Part shown: positions 1 to 8,004 of the stretch, piece by piece
Numbering within the stretch: the stretch's first letter is position 1
Layout of the letters: every line of letters begins with the position of its first letter
Source of the DNA: Cellulophaga algicola DSM 14237
Lineage (GTDB): Bacteria > Bacteroidota > Bacteroidia > Flavobacteriales > Flavobacteriaceae
NCBI RefSeq assembly: GCF_000186265.1
Contig: NC_014934.1
Span: 2,294,001-2,358,000 of the forward strand
Direction of reading: 5' to 3'
Length of the DNA: 64,000 nt
Notes under the pieces: model-generated
What the model saw: the letters and a program-made list of their open reading frames with translations, nothing else
Told to the model about the DNA's origin: nothing
The model's database searches: none
Made by a program: the position numbers and the translations under genes

Positions 1-1224
1 AGCTGGGGATGGGAAAAATATGTTCAGATTACAGATTATTTACCAGAATTAAACCCTGAGTTAGACAACGAAATTATTTTTACCGTAGAAGGCGCAGATG
101 CCAAAGGAAACCCTTTTGGTAACTACGAGCACAATGCAGGTAGTGATGGCCTTTTTGGCAGCTATACAGATGCTGCTAAAGGATGGGATTTTAATTCTAG
201 ATTCCGAAAAATACCAACAGGTAATGGTACTTGGTTACGAGATTTTGAACGTAATAAAGTTATAATTACTGATGCTAATAAAGTTGAATACGAGCTAGAT
301 TTAGAATTGCTTACGGAAACTAATGAGGTTACGCTAAAAACAGAAGTTCCTTATTTAGTAGATAACTTTAGTTGGACAGATACCGATTGGAGTTATGAAG
401 AATTAGCACATATGTCCAATTCAACTTGGTATACATTGACTAAAGAACGTGTGTTACAAACAGGTAATAGTATTACTGGCCTAACAGTCAAAGACCAAGA
501 TGGTGATACGCAAATAGATGGCGACACTAAAGAAATTACAGTTACTATTTTGGATAATGGCGCAAATTTAGCAGCCATAGAACTTACTGGCTTAGACTTG
601 TCTTACGCTGCAACAGCTGATACTAGTGTTGGTAGCACTTTAGATTTTTCAACAGCAAATACGACTACTATAAATGTTACTTCAGAAACTGGAGAAAGTG
701 CAAGCTGGACCGTAAAAATTCTAGTAAAATCTGACTTAGATGGCACCTATTCTAATCCATCATCTCTAATCTATGTAAACCAAGAGTACGGTAGTGATTA
801 CAGCAAAAATATTAGCGATGATTTTACAAGTGCTAATTTAGAATTTGATAACGAAATTGTTGTTGTAAGCGAAGGCTATAATGGTGACAGACCTAACGGA
901 AAAATAACAAATAACGCTGGCGCGGATGGCGTTTACGGAGATTACAACCACGCAGATGCGGATGTAGACTTAAATGCTAAACTTAGACATTTGTTACCTG
1001 CTGGCGAATCTTACTTTGAGATAGATTTAGCTACAAATACAATGTACATAGGCACTTCTAAAGACGATCTTACCTCAGAAGCTAAAATGTTGGCTACCGA
1101 CACGGGAATTACACTTCAGTTTACACTTGCTTACAGAGAGCTAGAGCCTAATTGGAGCTACGGAAACTATGATAATTACATGTGTTGGACGTATCAATAC
1201 GAGATTAATTTAGACAAACAATAG
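1..1224 (+). CDS. Probable surface glycan-binding protein, 5' end outside window
   Basis: The reading frame is open from base 1 to the stop at 1222-1224 (407 residues visible), so the gene begins upstream; an internal ATG at 307 is not the real start. The visible part has a repeated module. One copy starts near base 40 and contains a PELDNEII segment and an NAGSDGLFGSY segment. A second copy starts near base 840 with EFDNEIVV and NAGADGVYGDY. Each ends in a Trp/Tyr-rich strand (DTDWSYEEL; EPNWSYGNY). Between them lies an Ig-like stretch of about 80 residues ending GESASWTVKI, which resembles DUF5018-type domains of Bacteroidota glycan-binding proteins. It is the first visible gene of an operon with two glycosidase genes, a GH130 gene and a symporter gene. 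Its role as a SusE/F-like or SGBP glycan-binding lipoprotein is inferred from architecture and position. No catalytic motif is seen. Confidence 0.7.
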   Translation, partial: SWGWEKYVQITDYLPELNPELDNEIIFTVEGADAKGNPFGNYEHNAGSDGLFGSYTDAAKGWDFNSRFRKIPTGNGTWLRDFERNKVIITDANKVEYELDLELLTETNEVTLKTEVPYLVDNFSWTDTDWSYEELAHMSNSTWYTLTKERVLQTGNSITGLTVKDQDGDTQIDGDTKEITVTILDNGANLAAIELTGLDLSYAATADTSVGSTLDFSTANTTTINVTSETGESASWTVKILVKSDLDGTYSNPSSLIYVNQEYGSDYSKNISDDFTSANLEFDNEIVVVSEGYNGDRPNGKITNNAGADGVYGDYNHADADVDLNAKLRHLLPAGESYFEIDLATNTMYIGTSKDDLTSEAKMLATDTGITLQFTLAYRELEPNWSYGNYDNYMCWTYQYEINLDKQ

Positions 1225-1254
1225 TTCTTTTATCGAATTAAAAAAAACAAAAAA

Positions 1255-2772
1255 ATGACAGTAAAAAATATATTCGCCGCTGTATTACCAATGTTACTTA
1301 TTGCCGCAAGTTGTGACGATGAAGAACCAGCATTTACTTCTCTAGAAAAAAATAGAGAAGTAGTAATTACAGAAGAATTGGTTTCTACAGACTTTGTGGG
1401 TAACGGTGCGCAATGGGGAGGTTATGAAATGACACCAACTTGGCTAGGAACAGAAACACTTAGCGATGCGGATTGGAACACTTTATTTAATCGTATAGAT
1501 TTTATGCGCCCTCCGTTTTTAAGAATAGTAACAAATCCTGCGTGGTCTTATGACAATAATGGCACCTATGACGAGACAACAAAAACGGTTTCACTTTTTA
1601 AAATGTTAGACTACGCAAAAGACCGAAATATAGAAATTACGTTTGGTGAATGGGGGCATAGTTCTACTGATGATATTAGCACTATAGACATGGGTTGGAT
1701 TCAAAACTCTGTGAAATTCTTAAATCATTTAGTAAATGAAAAAGGGTATACAAATATTAAGACTATAAATATTATTAATGAGCCAAATGGCGACTGGTCT
1801 AGTACAAAAGGGGATTACAATATTTGGAAAAATGTACAACTAGCGTATTTAGAAGAAATAAAAAAATACAGCTTGGCAGATCTAAAAGTTATGGGGCCAG
1901 ATATTGCAGTTTTTAACACTGCTAGTCAGACAGATTGGTTTACAAAAACGGAAGCAGATTTAGGAGATAATGTTGGTTTGTATGACATTCACGTATACCC
2001 ACAGCAGCAATTAATTCGTAGTGGAGAATTTGCTCAAATGCTTAGAGCTTATAAAAAAGAAACTCCTGCAGACAAGCGTATTGTTTTAGGTGAAATAGGT
2101 TTTAAATACACAGAAGTAGATGCGCAATTAAAACAGGAAAACGAAGAAGCAATTGCGAATGACCCGTATGCTGGTGAAGATTCTAATATGATGATTTACA
2201 AAGCATTTTACGGTATAGATATGGCAGATGCTTTAATACAAGCAATGAGAGAAGGGTACTCTGGCTCTTTAGTTTGGAATATGGATGATGCTATGTATAA
2301 TAGCCCTGATAACGGAGATTACCAGTCTGATAAATTAAAACGTTGGGGGTTCTGGAACATCTTAGGAGAAGAACATACGGGTAATGCTGCGGACGAAGCT
2401 ATAAGACCATATTTCTACCCTGTATCTTTATTAACACGCTTTTTCCCTGCTGGTAGTGATATTTATAAGGTAAACCTACCAAACAAAAAAGGATTACGTG
2501 CTGTAGTAGGTACTTACAATGGCAAACAAACAATAGCAATTGTAAACTCGCACTACACTACATATGAGCTAGAATTAAAGTCGGACTTCCTAGGTGCTAT
2601 TACAGCAAATAAATACAGTTACAAGTCTAAAGCAGATGGTTCTTTTACAGGTACTGTAGATGCTGATGGATTTGCTGTTCCATCAGAAAATAATATGAAT
2701 TTAAACTTTGCTGAAGGTGTAAAAATGACATTAGAAGGGGAGTCTTTTATTCTATTCACAAATATGGAATAA
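1255..2772 (+). CDS. GH-A type (TIM-barrel) glycoside hydrolase, surface lipoprotein
   Basis: A 505-residue lipoprotein: a short hydrophobic signal ends at a lipobox AAS-Cys20 followed at once by DDEE, an acidic stretch that fits the Bacteroidota lipoprotein surface-export signal. The rest looks like a (beta/alpha)8 cellulase-type barrel. An INEPNG motif supplies the probable acid/base Glu176, and LGEIGF supplies the probable nucleophile Glu280, the usual strand 4 and strand 7 positions of clan GH-A. About 100 C-terminal residues look like a beta-sandwich. It is related to the product of 3864-5408 (shared N-terminal GNGxxW, NEPNGxWSS, HxYP, SGxF and GEIGF elements), and the GH130 gene sits between them. 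I cannot name the GH family or substrate from the sequence alone. Inferred role: extracellular cleavage of the target glycan. Confidence 0.8.
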   Translation: MTVKNIFAAVLPMLLIAASCDDEEPAFTSLEKNREVVITEELVSTDFVGNGAQWGGYEMTPTWLGTETLSDADWNTLFNRIDFMRPPFLRIVTNPAWSYDNNGTYDETTKTVSLFKMLDYAKDRNIEITFGEWGHSSTDDISTIDMGWIQNSVKFLNHLVNEKGYTNIKTINIINEPNGDWSSTKGDYNIWKNVQLAYLEEIKKYSLADLKVMGPDIAVFNTASQTDWFTKTEADLGDNVGLYDIHVYPQQQLIRSGEFAQMLRAYKKETPADKRIVLGEIGFKYTEVDAQLKQENEEAIANDPYAGEDSNMMIYKAFYGIDMADALIQAMREGYSGSLVWNMDDAMYNSPDNGDYQSDKLKRWGFWNILGEEHTGNAADEAIRPYFYPVSLLTRFFPAGSDIYKVNLPNKKGLRAVVGTYNGKQTIAIVNSHYTTYELELKSDFLGAITANKYSYKSKADGSFTGTVDADGFAVPSENNMNLNFAEGVKMTLEGESFILFTNME

Positions 2773-2824
2773 GTTCAAGATAGGATTGAAAATATAAATT
2801 AAGAATAAGGAAATATAAATTAGA

Positions 2825-3871
2825 ATGAATACTGTAGAAGAAAACAAAACAGGGTTATTACGCCTTAAAAAACACCAAAACAACCCAGTTTTAAGTCCAA
2901 ATCCAGAAAACGACTGGGAAAGCTTAGTAGTTTGTAATCCTGGAGTTTGGTATGAAGAAGGTACCTTTTATATGCTTTACAGAGCAGCAGGTAATGATAA
3001 AGAGCACCAAATACGCTTTGGCTTAGCAACTAGTACAGATGGAGTTAACTTTACACGTACTTCAGATAAACCTGCTTTTAGTCCAAGTATCGATGGTCCA
3101 GATATGGGCGCAGTAGAAGATCCTAGAATTGTAAAATTTGGATCAGAATTTTATATTACTTATGCGTACAGGCCCCATCCTCCAGGACAATATTGGAATT
3201 TTGATCACGATGAAATTTTAGTACCAGAATGTGATGTAGATGCACCTTTAGTTTTAAAAAATAACATTGCAAACTCTGGTTTGCTTTTAACTAAAGATTT
3301 TAAAAACTACAGGCGTTTAGGAAGAATTACACAAAGTAATTTAGACGATAGAGATGTTATACTTTTTCCTGAAAAAATAAACGGGAAATTTGCAATGCTA
3401 CACAGACCAAAAGAATGGGTAGGCGAAGAATATGGTTGTGATAAGCCTGCTATTTGGCTTCGCTATTCTGATGATTTAATGGTTTGGGAAGAACCAAGCA
3501 CATTACTGCTAGCAGGAATAAATGGCACTTGGGAAGAGAAAATTGGTGGCAGCACGCCGCCTTTAAAAACTAAAGATGGTTGGTTAATTATTTACCATGG
3601 TGTAGAGAATGGCGGATTAGGATATTACCGTGTTGGGGCAGCACTTTTAGATTTAGAAAATCCTACAATTGTAAAGTCTAGGCTAACTAATTGGATTATG
3701 GAACCAGAACACGATTATGAAATTGATGGCTTTTATAAAGGCTGTGTTTTTCCAACAGGAAATATGATTATTGATGATACTTTATATGTATATTATGGTG
3801 CTGCAGACAGGTATGTTGGCTTGGCAACTTGTCGTATTGATGAATTATTAAATGAATTAAAGAATGCTTAA
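2825..3871 (+). CDS. GH130 family glycosidase or mannoside phosphorylase, cytoplasmic
   Basis: A 348-residue protein without a signal peptide that fits GH130 (five-bladed propeller) in length and motifs: an NPVLSPNP start, FYMLYRA, GAVEDPRIV with probable general acid Asp99, DRDVILFPEKINGK, MLHRP, and KIGGSTPPLKTKDGW followed by IIYHG. GH130 enzymes are inverting phosphorylases or hydrolases of beta-mannosides, for example mannosyl-glucose, mannosyl-GlcNAc, beta-1,4- or beta-1,2-mannooligosaccharides. I cannot decide phosphorylase versus hydrolase by eye. Its stop overlaps the start of the next glycosidase gene by 8 bases, so the two are probably translationally coupled. The cytoplasmic location together with the downstream symporter suggests it processes an imported di- or oligosaccharide. 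Confidence 0.88.
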   Translation: MNTVEENKTGLLRLKKHQNNPVLSPNPENDWESLVVCNPGVWYEEGTFYMLYRAAGNDKEHQIRFGLATSTDGVNFTRTSDKPAFSPSIDGPDMGAVEDPRIVKFGSEFYITYAYRPHPPGQYWNFDHDEILVPECDVDAPLVLKNNIANSGLLLTKDFKNYRRLGRITQSNLDDRDVILFPEKINGKFAMLHRPKEWVGEEYGCDKPAIWLRYSDDLMVWEEPSTLLLAGINGTWEEKIGGSTPPLKTKDGWLIIYHGVENGGLGYYRVGAALLDLENPTIVKSRLTNWIMEPEHDYEIDGFYKGCVFPTGNMIIDDTLYVYYGAADRYVGLATCRIDELLNELKNA

Positions 3872-5408
3872 AAAGCAACTATTTAACTACATAATACTCC
3901 TTATCTTTTTACCGTTAGCATCTTGCCAAACGGTAAAAAAGACTGAGTTAGTTAAAATTGAAGCCGATAAAATTATCTCTAGCGAGTTTATTGGCAATGG
4001 CATAGAGTGGTCTGCGTACCCGCACGCAGATGCAGATGATGCAGAATGGGGTTTATTAATGACTGATAAAAAATGGGAAACCGTTTTTAAAAGGTTAGAC
4101 TATATGAAACCTAAAATTGTGCGAGTTTTAGATCAGGCAAATTGGAGGTATTTAGAAGGCATTGATAAAGATGGTTCCCCTATTTTAAATTTTGAAAACC
4201 AGGAAATGCACGCTTTATACAAGCTGCTAGATTACTGTGAAAAAAATAATATAAAAGTTATTTTGGGTGAATGGGGGCAGCCCTATAAAGTGCATGATAC
4301 ACACCTAAAAATGCAAAATACGTTTACGGGTGCTACAGATCCAAAATGGTTAAATAGTATTGCACAACATGTAGATTACCTAGTAAATACAAAAGGGTAT
4401 ACCTGTATTAAATATTACAATTTAGTAAACGAACCTAATGGTTATTGGTCTTCTATAGATGGTAATTGGAACGAGTGGAAACTAGGTGTTAAAAAGTTAG
4501 ATAGTGCTTTTGTATCTAAAAAACTAAAAACACCAGTACACGTAATAGGTCCAGATGCTACGCCATTTAACAACGAAAAATCTAAGTATACAGGTGCAGA
4601 ATGGGCAAAAGAATCGGTTTTACAATTAAACGATGTTTTAGCTGCCTACGATGTTCACGATTATCCTACTAAAGAATTTGTACGTTCTGGTGATTTTGAA
4701 AAACACTACACCGCAATGATTTCTTTTGCTGATAGCGTTGCTAGAAAGCCCTTTATTTTAGGAGAAATAGGGTTTGAAAAATACGTAGAGAGCAATATAA
4801 AAAGGTACGAAGCAGATCCGTTTGCAAGTCCAGATAGTCAATTATCAATTTATGATTATGACTATGGTGTAGATATGGCAGATGTTTTAGTGCAATCTAT
4901 GAATAGTGGTTTTGATGCGGTAATCGCTTGGGGATTAGATGATGCTATGCACACTAATGGCGATACAGGAGAAAAAAATCAGCTTAAGAAATGGGGAATG
5001 TGGAATATTCTTGGCAAAGAACTAACTGGCGATGTCAAAGAGGAAGACATAAGACCTTGGTTTTATACGTGGTCTATTTTAACAAGGTATTTTACAAACG
5101 ATATGAAAATTGTAAAAACTACCGGATTAGACATAAACAAAGTACGTATGGTAGCTGGTTGGTCTGCTAGTAATGATGTTACATTTTCAGTTGTAAATAA
5201 CAGTGATAAAGAAGCTACATTCTATTTAGAAACTGAAAATCTTAAAAATAAAAGCTTTAAAAAGTACAGCTACAGCGAAAATAACAGACCTGTAGACAGT
5301 AATAACTTTCCTAAAGCAGTACAAAATAATCTAAGTTTTACATCGGGAACAGAACAAATAACTATTCCTGCAAAAAGTGTATTACTTTACACAACCTATA
5401 ACTATTAA
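3864..5408 (+). CDS. GH-A type (TIM-barrel) glycoside hydrolase, probably periplasmic lipoprotein
   Basis: A 514-residue paralogue of the 1255-2772 product. The signal ends at LAS-Cys21 followed by QTVKK, with no acidic surface-export signal, so it is probably retained in the periplasm. Shared barrel motifs are GNGIEW, LVNEPNGYWSS (acid/base Glu190), HDYP and LGEIGFE (nucleophile Glu301). A C-terminal domain of about 100 residues again looks like a beta-sandwich. The start overlaps the end of the GH130 gene by 8 bases and the stop lies 3 bases before the symporter start, so the four genes form one transcript. Inferred role: trimming imported oligosaccharides to the unit taken up by the symporter. 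The exact GH family and substrate are not recognised. Confidence 0.8.
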   Translation: MLKKQLFNYIILLIFLPLASCQTVKKTELVKIEADKIISSEFIGNGIEWSAYPHADADDAEWGLLMTDKKWETVFKRLDYMKPKIVRVLDQANWRYLEGIDKDGSPILNFENQEMHALYKLLDYCEKNNIKVILGEWGQPYKVHDTHLKMQNTFTGATDPKWLNSIAQHVDYLVNTKGYTCIKYYNLVNEPNGYWSSIDGNWNEWKLGVKKLDSAFVSKKLKTPVHVIGPDATPFNNEKSKYTGAEWAKESVLQLNDVLAAYDVHDYPTKEFVRSGDFEKHYTAMISFADSVARKPFILGEIGFEKYVESNIKRYEADPFASPDSQLSIYDYDYGVDMADVLVQSMNSGFDAVIAWGLDDAMHTNGDTGEKNQLKKWGMWNILGKELTGDVKEEDIRPWFYTWSILTRYFTNDMKIVKTTGLDINKVRMVAGWSASNDVTFSVVNNSDKEATFYLETENLKNKSFKKYSYSENNRPVDSNNFPKAVQNNLSFTSGTEQITIPAKSVLLYTTYNY

Positions 5409-5411
5409 TTT

Positions 5412-7049
5412 ATGAGTAATTTAAGTTATATAGATCTTACAGTTCTTGTTCTCTATATCATTTTTATAATATGGTGGGCTTTAAAAAATGGAAAGAGCAA
5501 AGATTCTGACGCCTACTTTTTGGCTGGTAGAAATTTAACCTGGCCAATGGTTGGACTATCTTTGTTTGCCGCAAGCGTTTCTAGCTCTACCTTAATGGGG
5601 CATTCTGGCGAGGGTTTTATTAGCGGTATTGCAGTGTTTAACTACAACTGGATATCTGTTTTAATAATGGTCTTTTTTGCAATGTTCTTTCTTCCGTTTT
5701 ATATAAAATCTGGAATTTTTACAATGCCAGAATTTTTAGAACGCAGATTTGACGGCAAGTCTAGAACCTATTTTTCTTTTATTACCATTATAGGAAATGT
5801 TTTTTTAGATGCAGCCGCAACACTCTACACGGGTGCATTAATCATAAAAATGATTTTCCCGGAAGTAGAAATTATCTGGATTATTATAGGAATGGCCGCC
5901 GTTGCTGGTAGTTATACCATTATTGGTGGTTTATCTTCTGCTATTAATGCAGATATGATACAGGCCGCTGTATTAATTATTGGTTCTTCAATTTTATCGT
6001 TCTATGCTATTAGTAGTATTGGTGGCTGGGAATCTTTTATAGATAAATTTAACGATGGTGTTTGGTTAAAATTAACCAGACCTTTAGACGACCCTACAGT
6101 ACCTTGGCTGGGAATGTGGGTTGGTATACCTATTCTTGGATTTTATTTTTGGGCAAATAACCAGGTAATGGTTCAACGTGTATTATCTGCAAAATCTATA
6201 GACCATGGTAGAAAAGGTGTACTTCTGGTTGGCTTTTTATACTTGTTTACATTATTCATATTTATTGTTCCTGGATTAATTGCTCGTGGTATAAACCTAT
6301 TTGGAGTAGAGAATTTACCGCACGAATTAATTAGCGGTATAGACTTAAAAGAGAAATACGGAATTAATACCGATCAAGTTTATCCTAGATTAATTGTTAA
6401 GTTATTACCTGTAGGTCTTATTGGCATTATTTTATCTGCAATGATATCTGCGCTTACCTCAACCTTGAGTGCAACACTTAGTTCTGTATCAACCCTTTTT
6501 ACTATGGATTTTTATAGTAAAATTGATAAAACAGCTAGTAGTTCAAAAAAGGTTAAAGTAGGTCAAATTACAGCTGTTGTTACCTTGGTAATTGCAGTTA
6601 TTTGGGCACCATATATTCAGCGATTTGATTCGCTTATAGCTTATTATCAAGAAATAGTTTCTTATTTAGCACCACCAATTGTGGGTACATTTTTTATTGG
6701 TCTATTCTGGAAAAGAGCTAATGCAAAAGGAGCATTTAGCGGGTTAATGGCTGGTTTAGCTGTTGCTGCTGTCATTATGACGCTTAAGTATGTTTTAGGC
6801 GTAAAAATAAATATTCACTTTTTACTATTAGCGCCTGTATTGCTACTTATTAGTTTGGTAGTATCTATAATCGTTAGTTTAGCAACTGCACCGCCACCAG
6901 CAGATAAGGTTACCGGAAATACGTGGACAAAGCAAATTTGGATAGACGAAACCATAGAATTAAAAGGCATTGTTTGGTACAAGAATTTTAGAGTACAAGC
7001 TATTTTATTAGTTATAGCCTGTTTTGTTATGTATGGATTGTTTTATTAA
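5412..7049 (+). CDS. Sodium:solute symporter (SSS family), sugar type
   Basis: A 545-residue polytopic membrane protein with about 13-14 hydrophobic segments. It shows SSS-family features: an N-terminal DLTVLVLY helix, the DAYFLAGRNLTWP loop, the SxxSSSTLMGHSGEGF region of TM1-TM2 and the ALTSTLSATLSSVSTLFTMDF segment that carries sodium-site serines and threonines. It resembles SGLT-like sugar carriers found at the end of Bacteroidota glycan loci. It follows the second glycosidase gene by 3 bases and is the last gene of the operon, before a strong terminator. Inferred role: sodium-driven uptake through the inner membrane of the mono- or disaccharide that the GH130 enzyme then cleaves. The substrate cannot be read from the sequence. 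Confidence 0.88.
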   Translation: MSNLSYIDLTVLVLYIIFIIWWALKNGKSKDSDAYFLAGRNLTWPMVGLSLFAASVSSSTLMGHSGEGFISGIAVFNYNWISVLIMVFFAMFFLPFYIKSGIFTMPEFLERRFDGKSRTYFSFITIIGNVFLDAAATLYTGALIIKMIFPEVEIIWIIIGMAAVAGSYTIIGGLSSAINADMIQAAVLIIGSSILSFYAISSIGGWESFIDKFNDGVWLKLTRPLDDPTVPWLGMWVGIPILGFYFWANNQVMVQRVLSAKSIDHGRKGVLLVGFLYLFTLFIFIVPGLIARGINLFGVENLPHELISGIDLKEKYGINTDQVYPRLIVKLLPVGLIGIILSAMISALTSTLSATLSSVSTLFTMDFYSKIDKTASSSKKVKVGQITAVVTLVIAVIWAPYIQRFDSLIAYYQEIVSYLAPPIVGTFFIGLFWKRANAKGAFSGLMAGLAVAAVIMTLKYVLGVKINIHFLLLAPVLLLISLVVSIIVSLATAPPPADKVTGNTWTKQIWIDETIELKGIVWYKNFRVQAILLVIACFVMYGLFY

Positions 7050-7076
7050 ATTCGTACAGTTGATTAGAGTTAATTT

Positions 7077-7109
7077 AAAATCCCACACTGTTATGGTGTG
7101 GGATTTTTA
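7077..7109. terminator. Terminator after the glycan operon (bidirectional)
   Basis: An 8-bp GC-containing stem TCCCACAC/GTGTGGGA with a 7-nt loop is flanked by AAAA on the left and TTTTT on the right. It can therefore end both the plus-strand glycan operon and the converging haem-binding gene. Confidence 0.85.
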
Positions 7110-7127
7110 AATTTAAAATTAGACTTC

Positions 7128-7625
7128 CTACTTCTTTTTACGCTTCATGATTAAGCTATCTGCAGGATAATTATTTTTTAATTGCTCCATTTGTACTTTT
7201 GCCCAATGAATAATTTTTTCACGTTGCTCATCTGTTAAGTTAGCTTCGGAATGTAAGCCAAAATTAGTGTAAGAGGCTAATGGCATTTCTTTTTCTTCTA
7301 CCATTTCTATAGTTTCTTCTAATTTATGGTTTTGGACGGCTATAGGTAGCTTGGTAAATGTTGAGAAGTTTAAATGTCTTTTTCCATCGGCTACATGATC
7401 ATTTAACCACCATGCTACCGGTTGAACATTTGCATACCATGGGTATTCGGTATTGTTGGAATGGCAATCATTGCAAGACACTTTTAGTAGGTGATTTACG
7501 TCTTCAGGAATTTCATATGCTGTAGAAATATCATGAGTCATGTCATTAGAAATATTCTTTTCTGGGCGAAAAAACTGAAGTACTACAAAGATCAGCCCAA
7601 GGCCAATTAGTATTTTTTTTAGCAT
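7128..7625 (-). CDS. Haem-binding domain protein, periplasmic, membrane anchored
   Basis: A 165-residue protein with an N-terminal hydrophobic helix (residues 4-18) that serves as anchor or signal. A single CNDCH haem c motif lies at residues 51-55, followed by NTEYPWY, a signature of the small haem-binding domain (Haem_bd, Pfam PF14376) common in Bacteroidota. The LTDEQREKIIHWAK segment near the C-terminus is also usual for this family, and the tail is lysine rich. The family is often tied to c-type cytochromes or peroxidases, but the partner is unknown. It stands alone, convergent with the glycan operon. Confidence 0.85.
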   Translation of the reverse strand: MLKKILIGLGLIFVVLQFFRPEKNISNDMTHDISTAYEIPEDVNHLLKVSCNDCHSNNTEYPWYANVQPVAWWLNDHVADGKRHLNFSTFTKLPIAVQNHKLEETIEMVEEKEMPLASYTNFGLHSEANLTDEQREKIIHWAKVQMEQLKNNYPADSLIMKRKKK

Positions 7626-7693
7626 GAAGTTAGTTTTATTGAGGTGCTATTATATGATTATGTAATCTAAAGATAAACACATTTTATTCAAAA

Positions 7694-7721
7694 CAAAAAA
7701 AAGCCCAGAAAAAGGGCTTTT
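7694..7721 (-). terminator. Terminator of the 41-residue mini-gene
   Basis: Read on the minus strand: an AAAAGCCC stem, a 7-nt loop, then GGGCTTTTTTTT. The run of eight U residues makes this a strong minus-strand terminator. It lies just after the small ORF at 7779-7904 and is one reason to believe that ORF is transcribed. Confidence 0.8.
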
Positions 7722-7778
7722 GGTTAATTTTTCAATAGTTTTAAGTAGGTGTATAATTCATATTTGTAGTAGTATTTT

Positions 7779-7904
7779 TTATAGGATTCCAAGCGCTGTT
7801 AAAATTAAGCAAACAACTACTCCTATAAGAATTAATACTAAAACACCAACCATAAGAGTTAGGAATCCGTTGAGTACTCTCGTACTAATGGTAACATCTT
7901 CCAT
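7779..7904 (-). CDS. Small single-helix membrane protein (41 residues)
   Basis: A minus-strand frame from an ATG at 7904 to a TAA ending at 7779 encodes 41 residues: a polar start (MEDVTISTRVLN) followed by one hydrophobic helix of about 28 residues (from GFLTLMVG to the C-terminal LGIL). A strong minus-strand terminator lies 58 bases downstream and the gene stands alone between two real genes, which supports it as a real gene. A 66-codon frame on the plus strand here (7720-7920) starts inside the terminator and has no sensible composition. Function is unknown; it may be a small membrane stress or regulatory protein. No clear Bacteroidota -7 box is seen upstream. Confidence 0.6.
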   Translation of the reverse strand: MEDVTISTRVLNGFLTLMVGVLVLILIGVVVCLILTALGIL

Positions 7905-7983
7905 AATGATCTTGTTTTAATTAAAAGTAGGGAATAAATATCTAATTTTCAGTATGCTATTGCTATTAATCGACGAACGGTAT

Positions 7984-8000
7984 GTCTCTACTTTAGAGAC
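7984..8000 (-). other. Short perfect hairpin after kdtA
   Basis: GTCTCTA/TAGAGAC stem of 7 bp with a 3-nt loop, 4 bases downstream of the kdtA stop. There is no U-run, so it is not a classic terminator; it may be an RNA-stabilising 3' end or an operator. Confidence 0.4.
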
Positions 8001-8004
8001 TCAA

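Noticed and set aside
307-1224. ATG at 307 as start of the first gene
   Set aside because: The same frame is open to base 1 and the upstream codons contain the first copy of the repeated module, so this is an internal Met.
7720-7920. 66-codon plus-strand frame
   Set aside because: It begins inside the minus-strand terminator and covers the opposite strand of the 41-residue membrane gene; composition is not protein-like.
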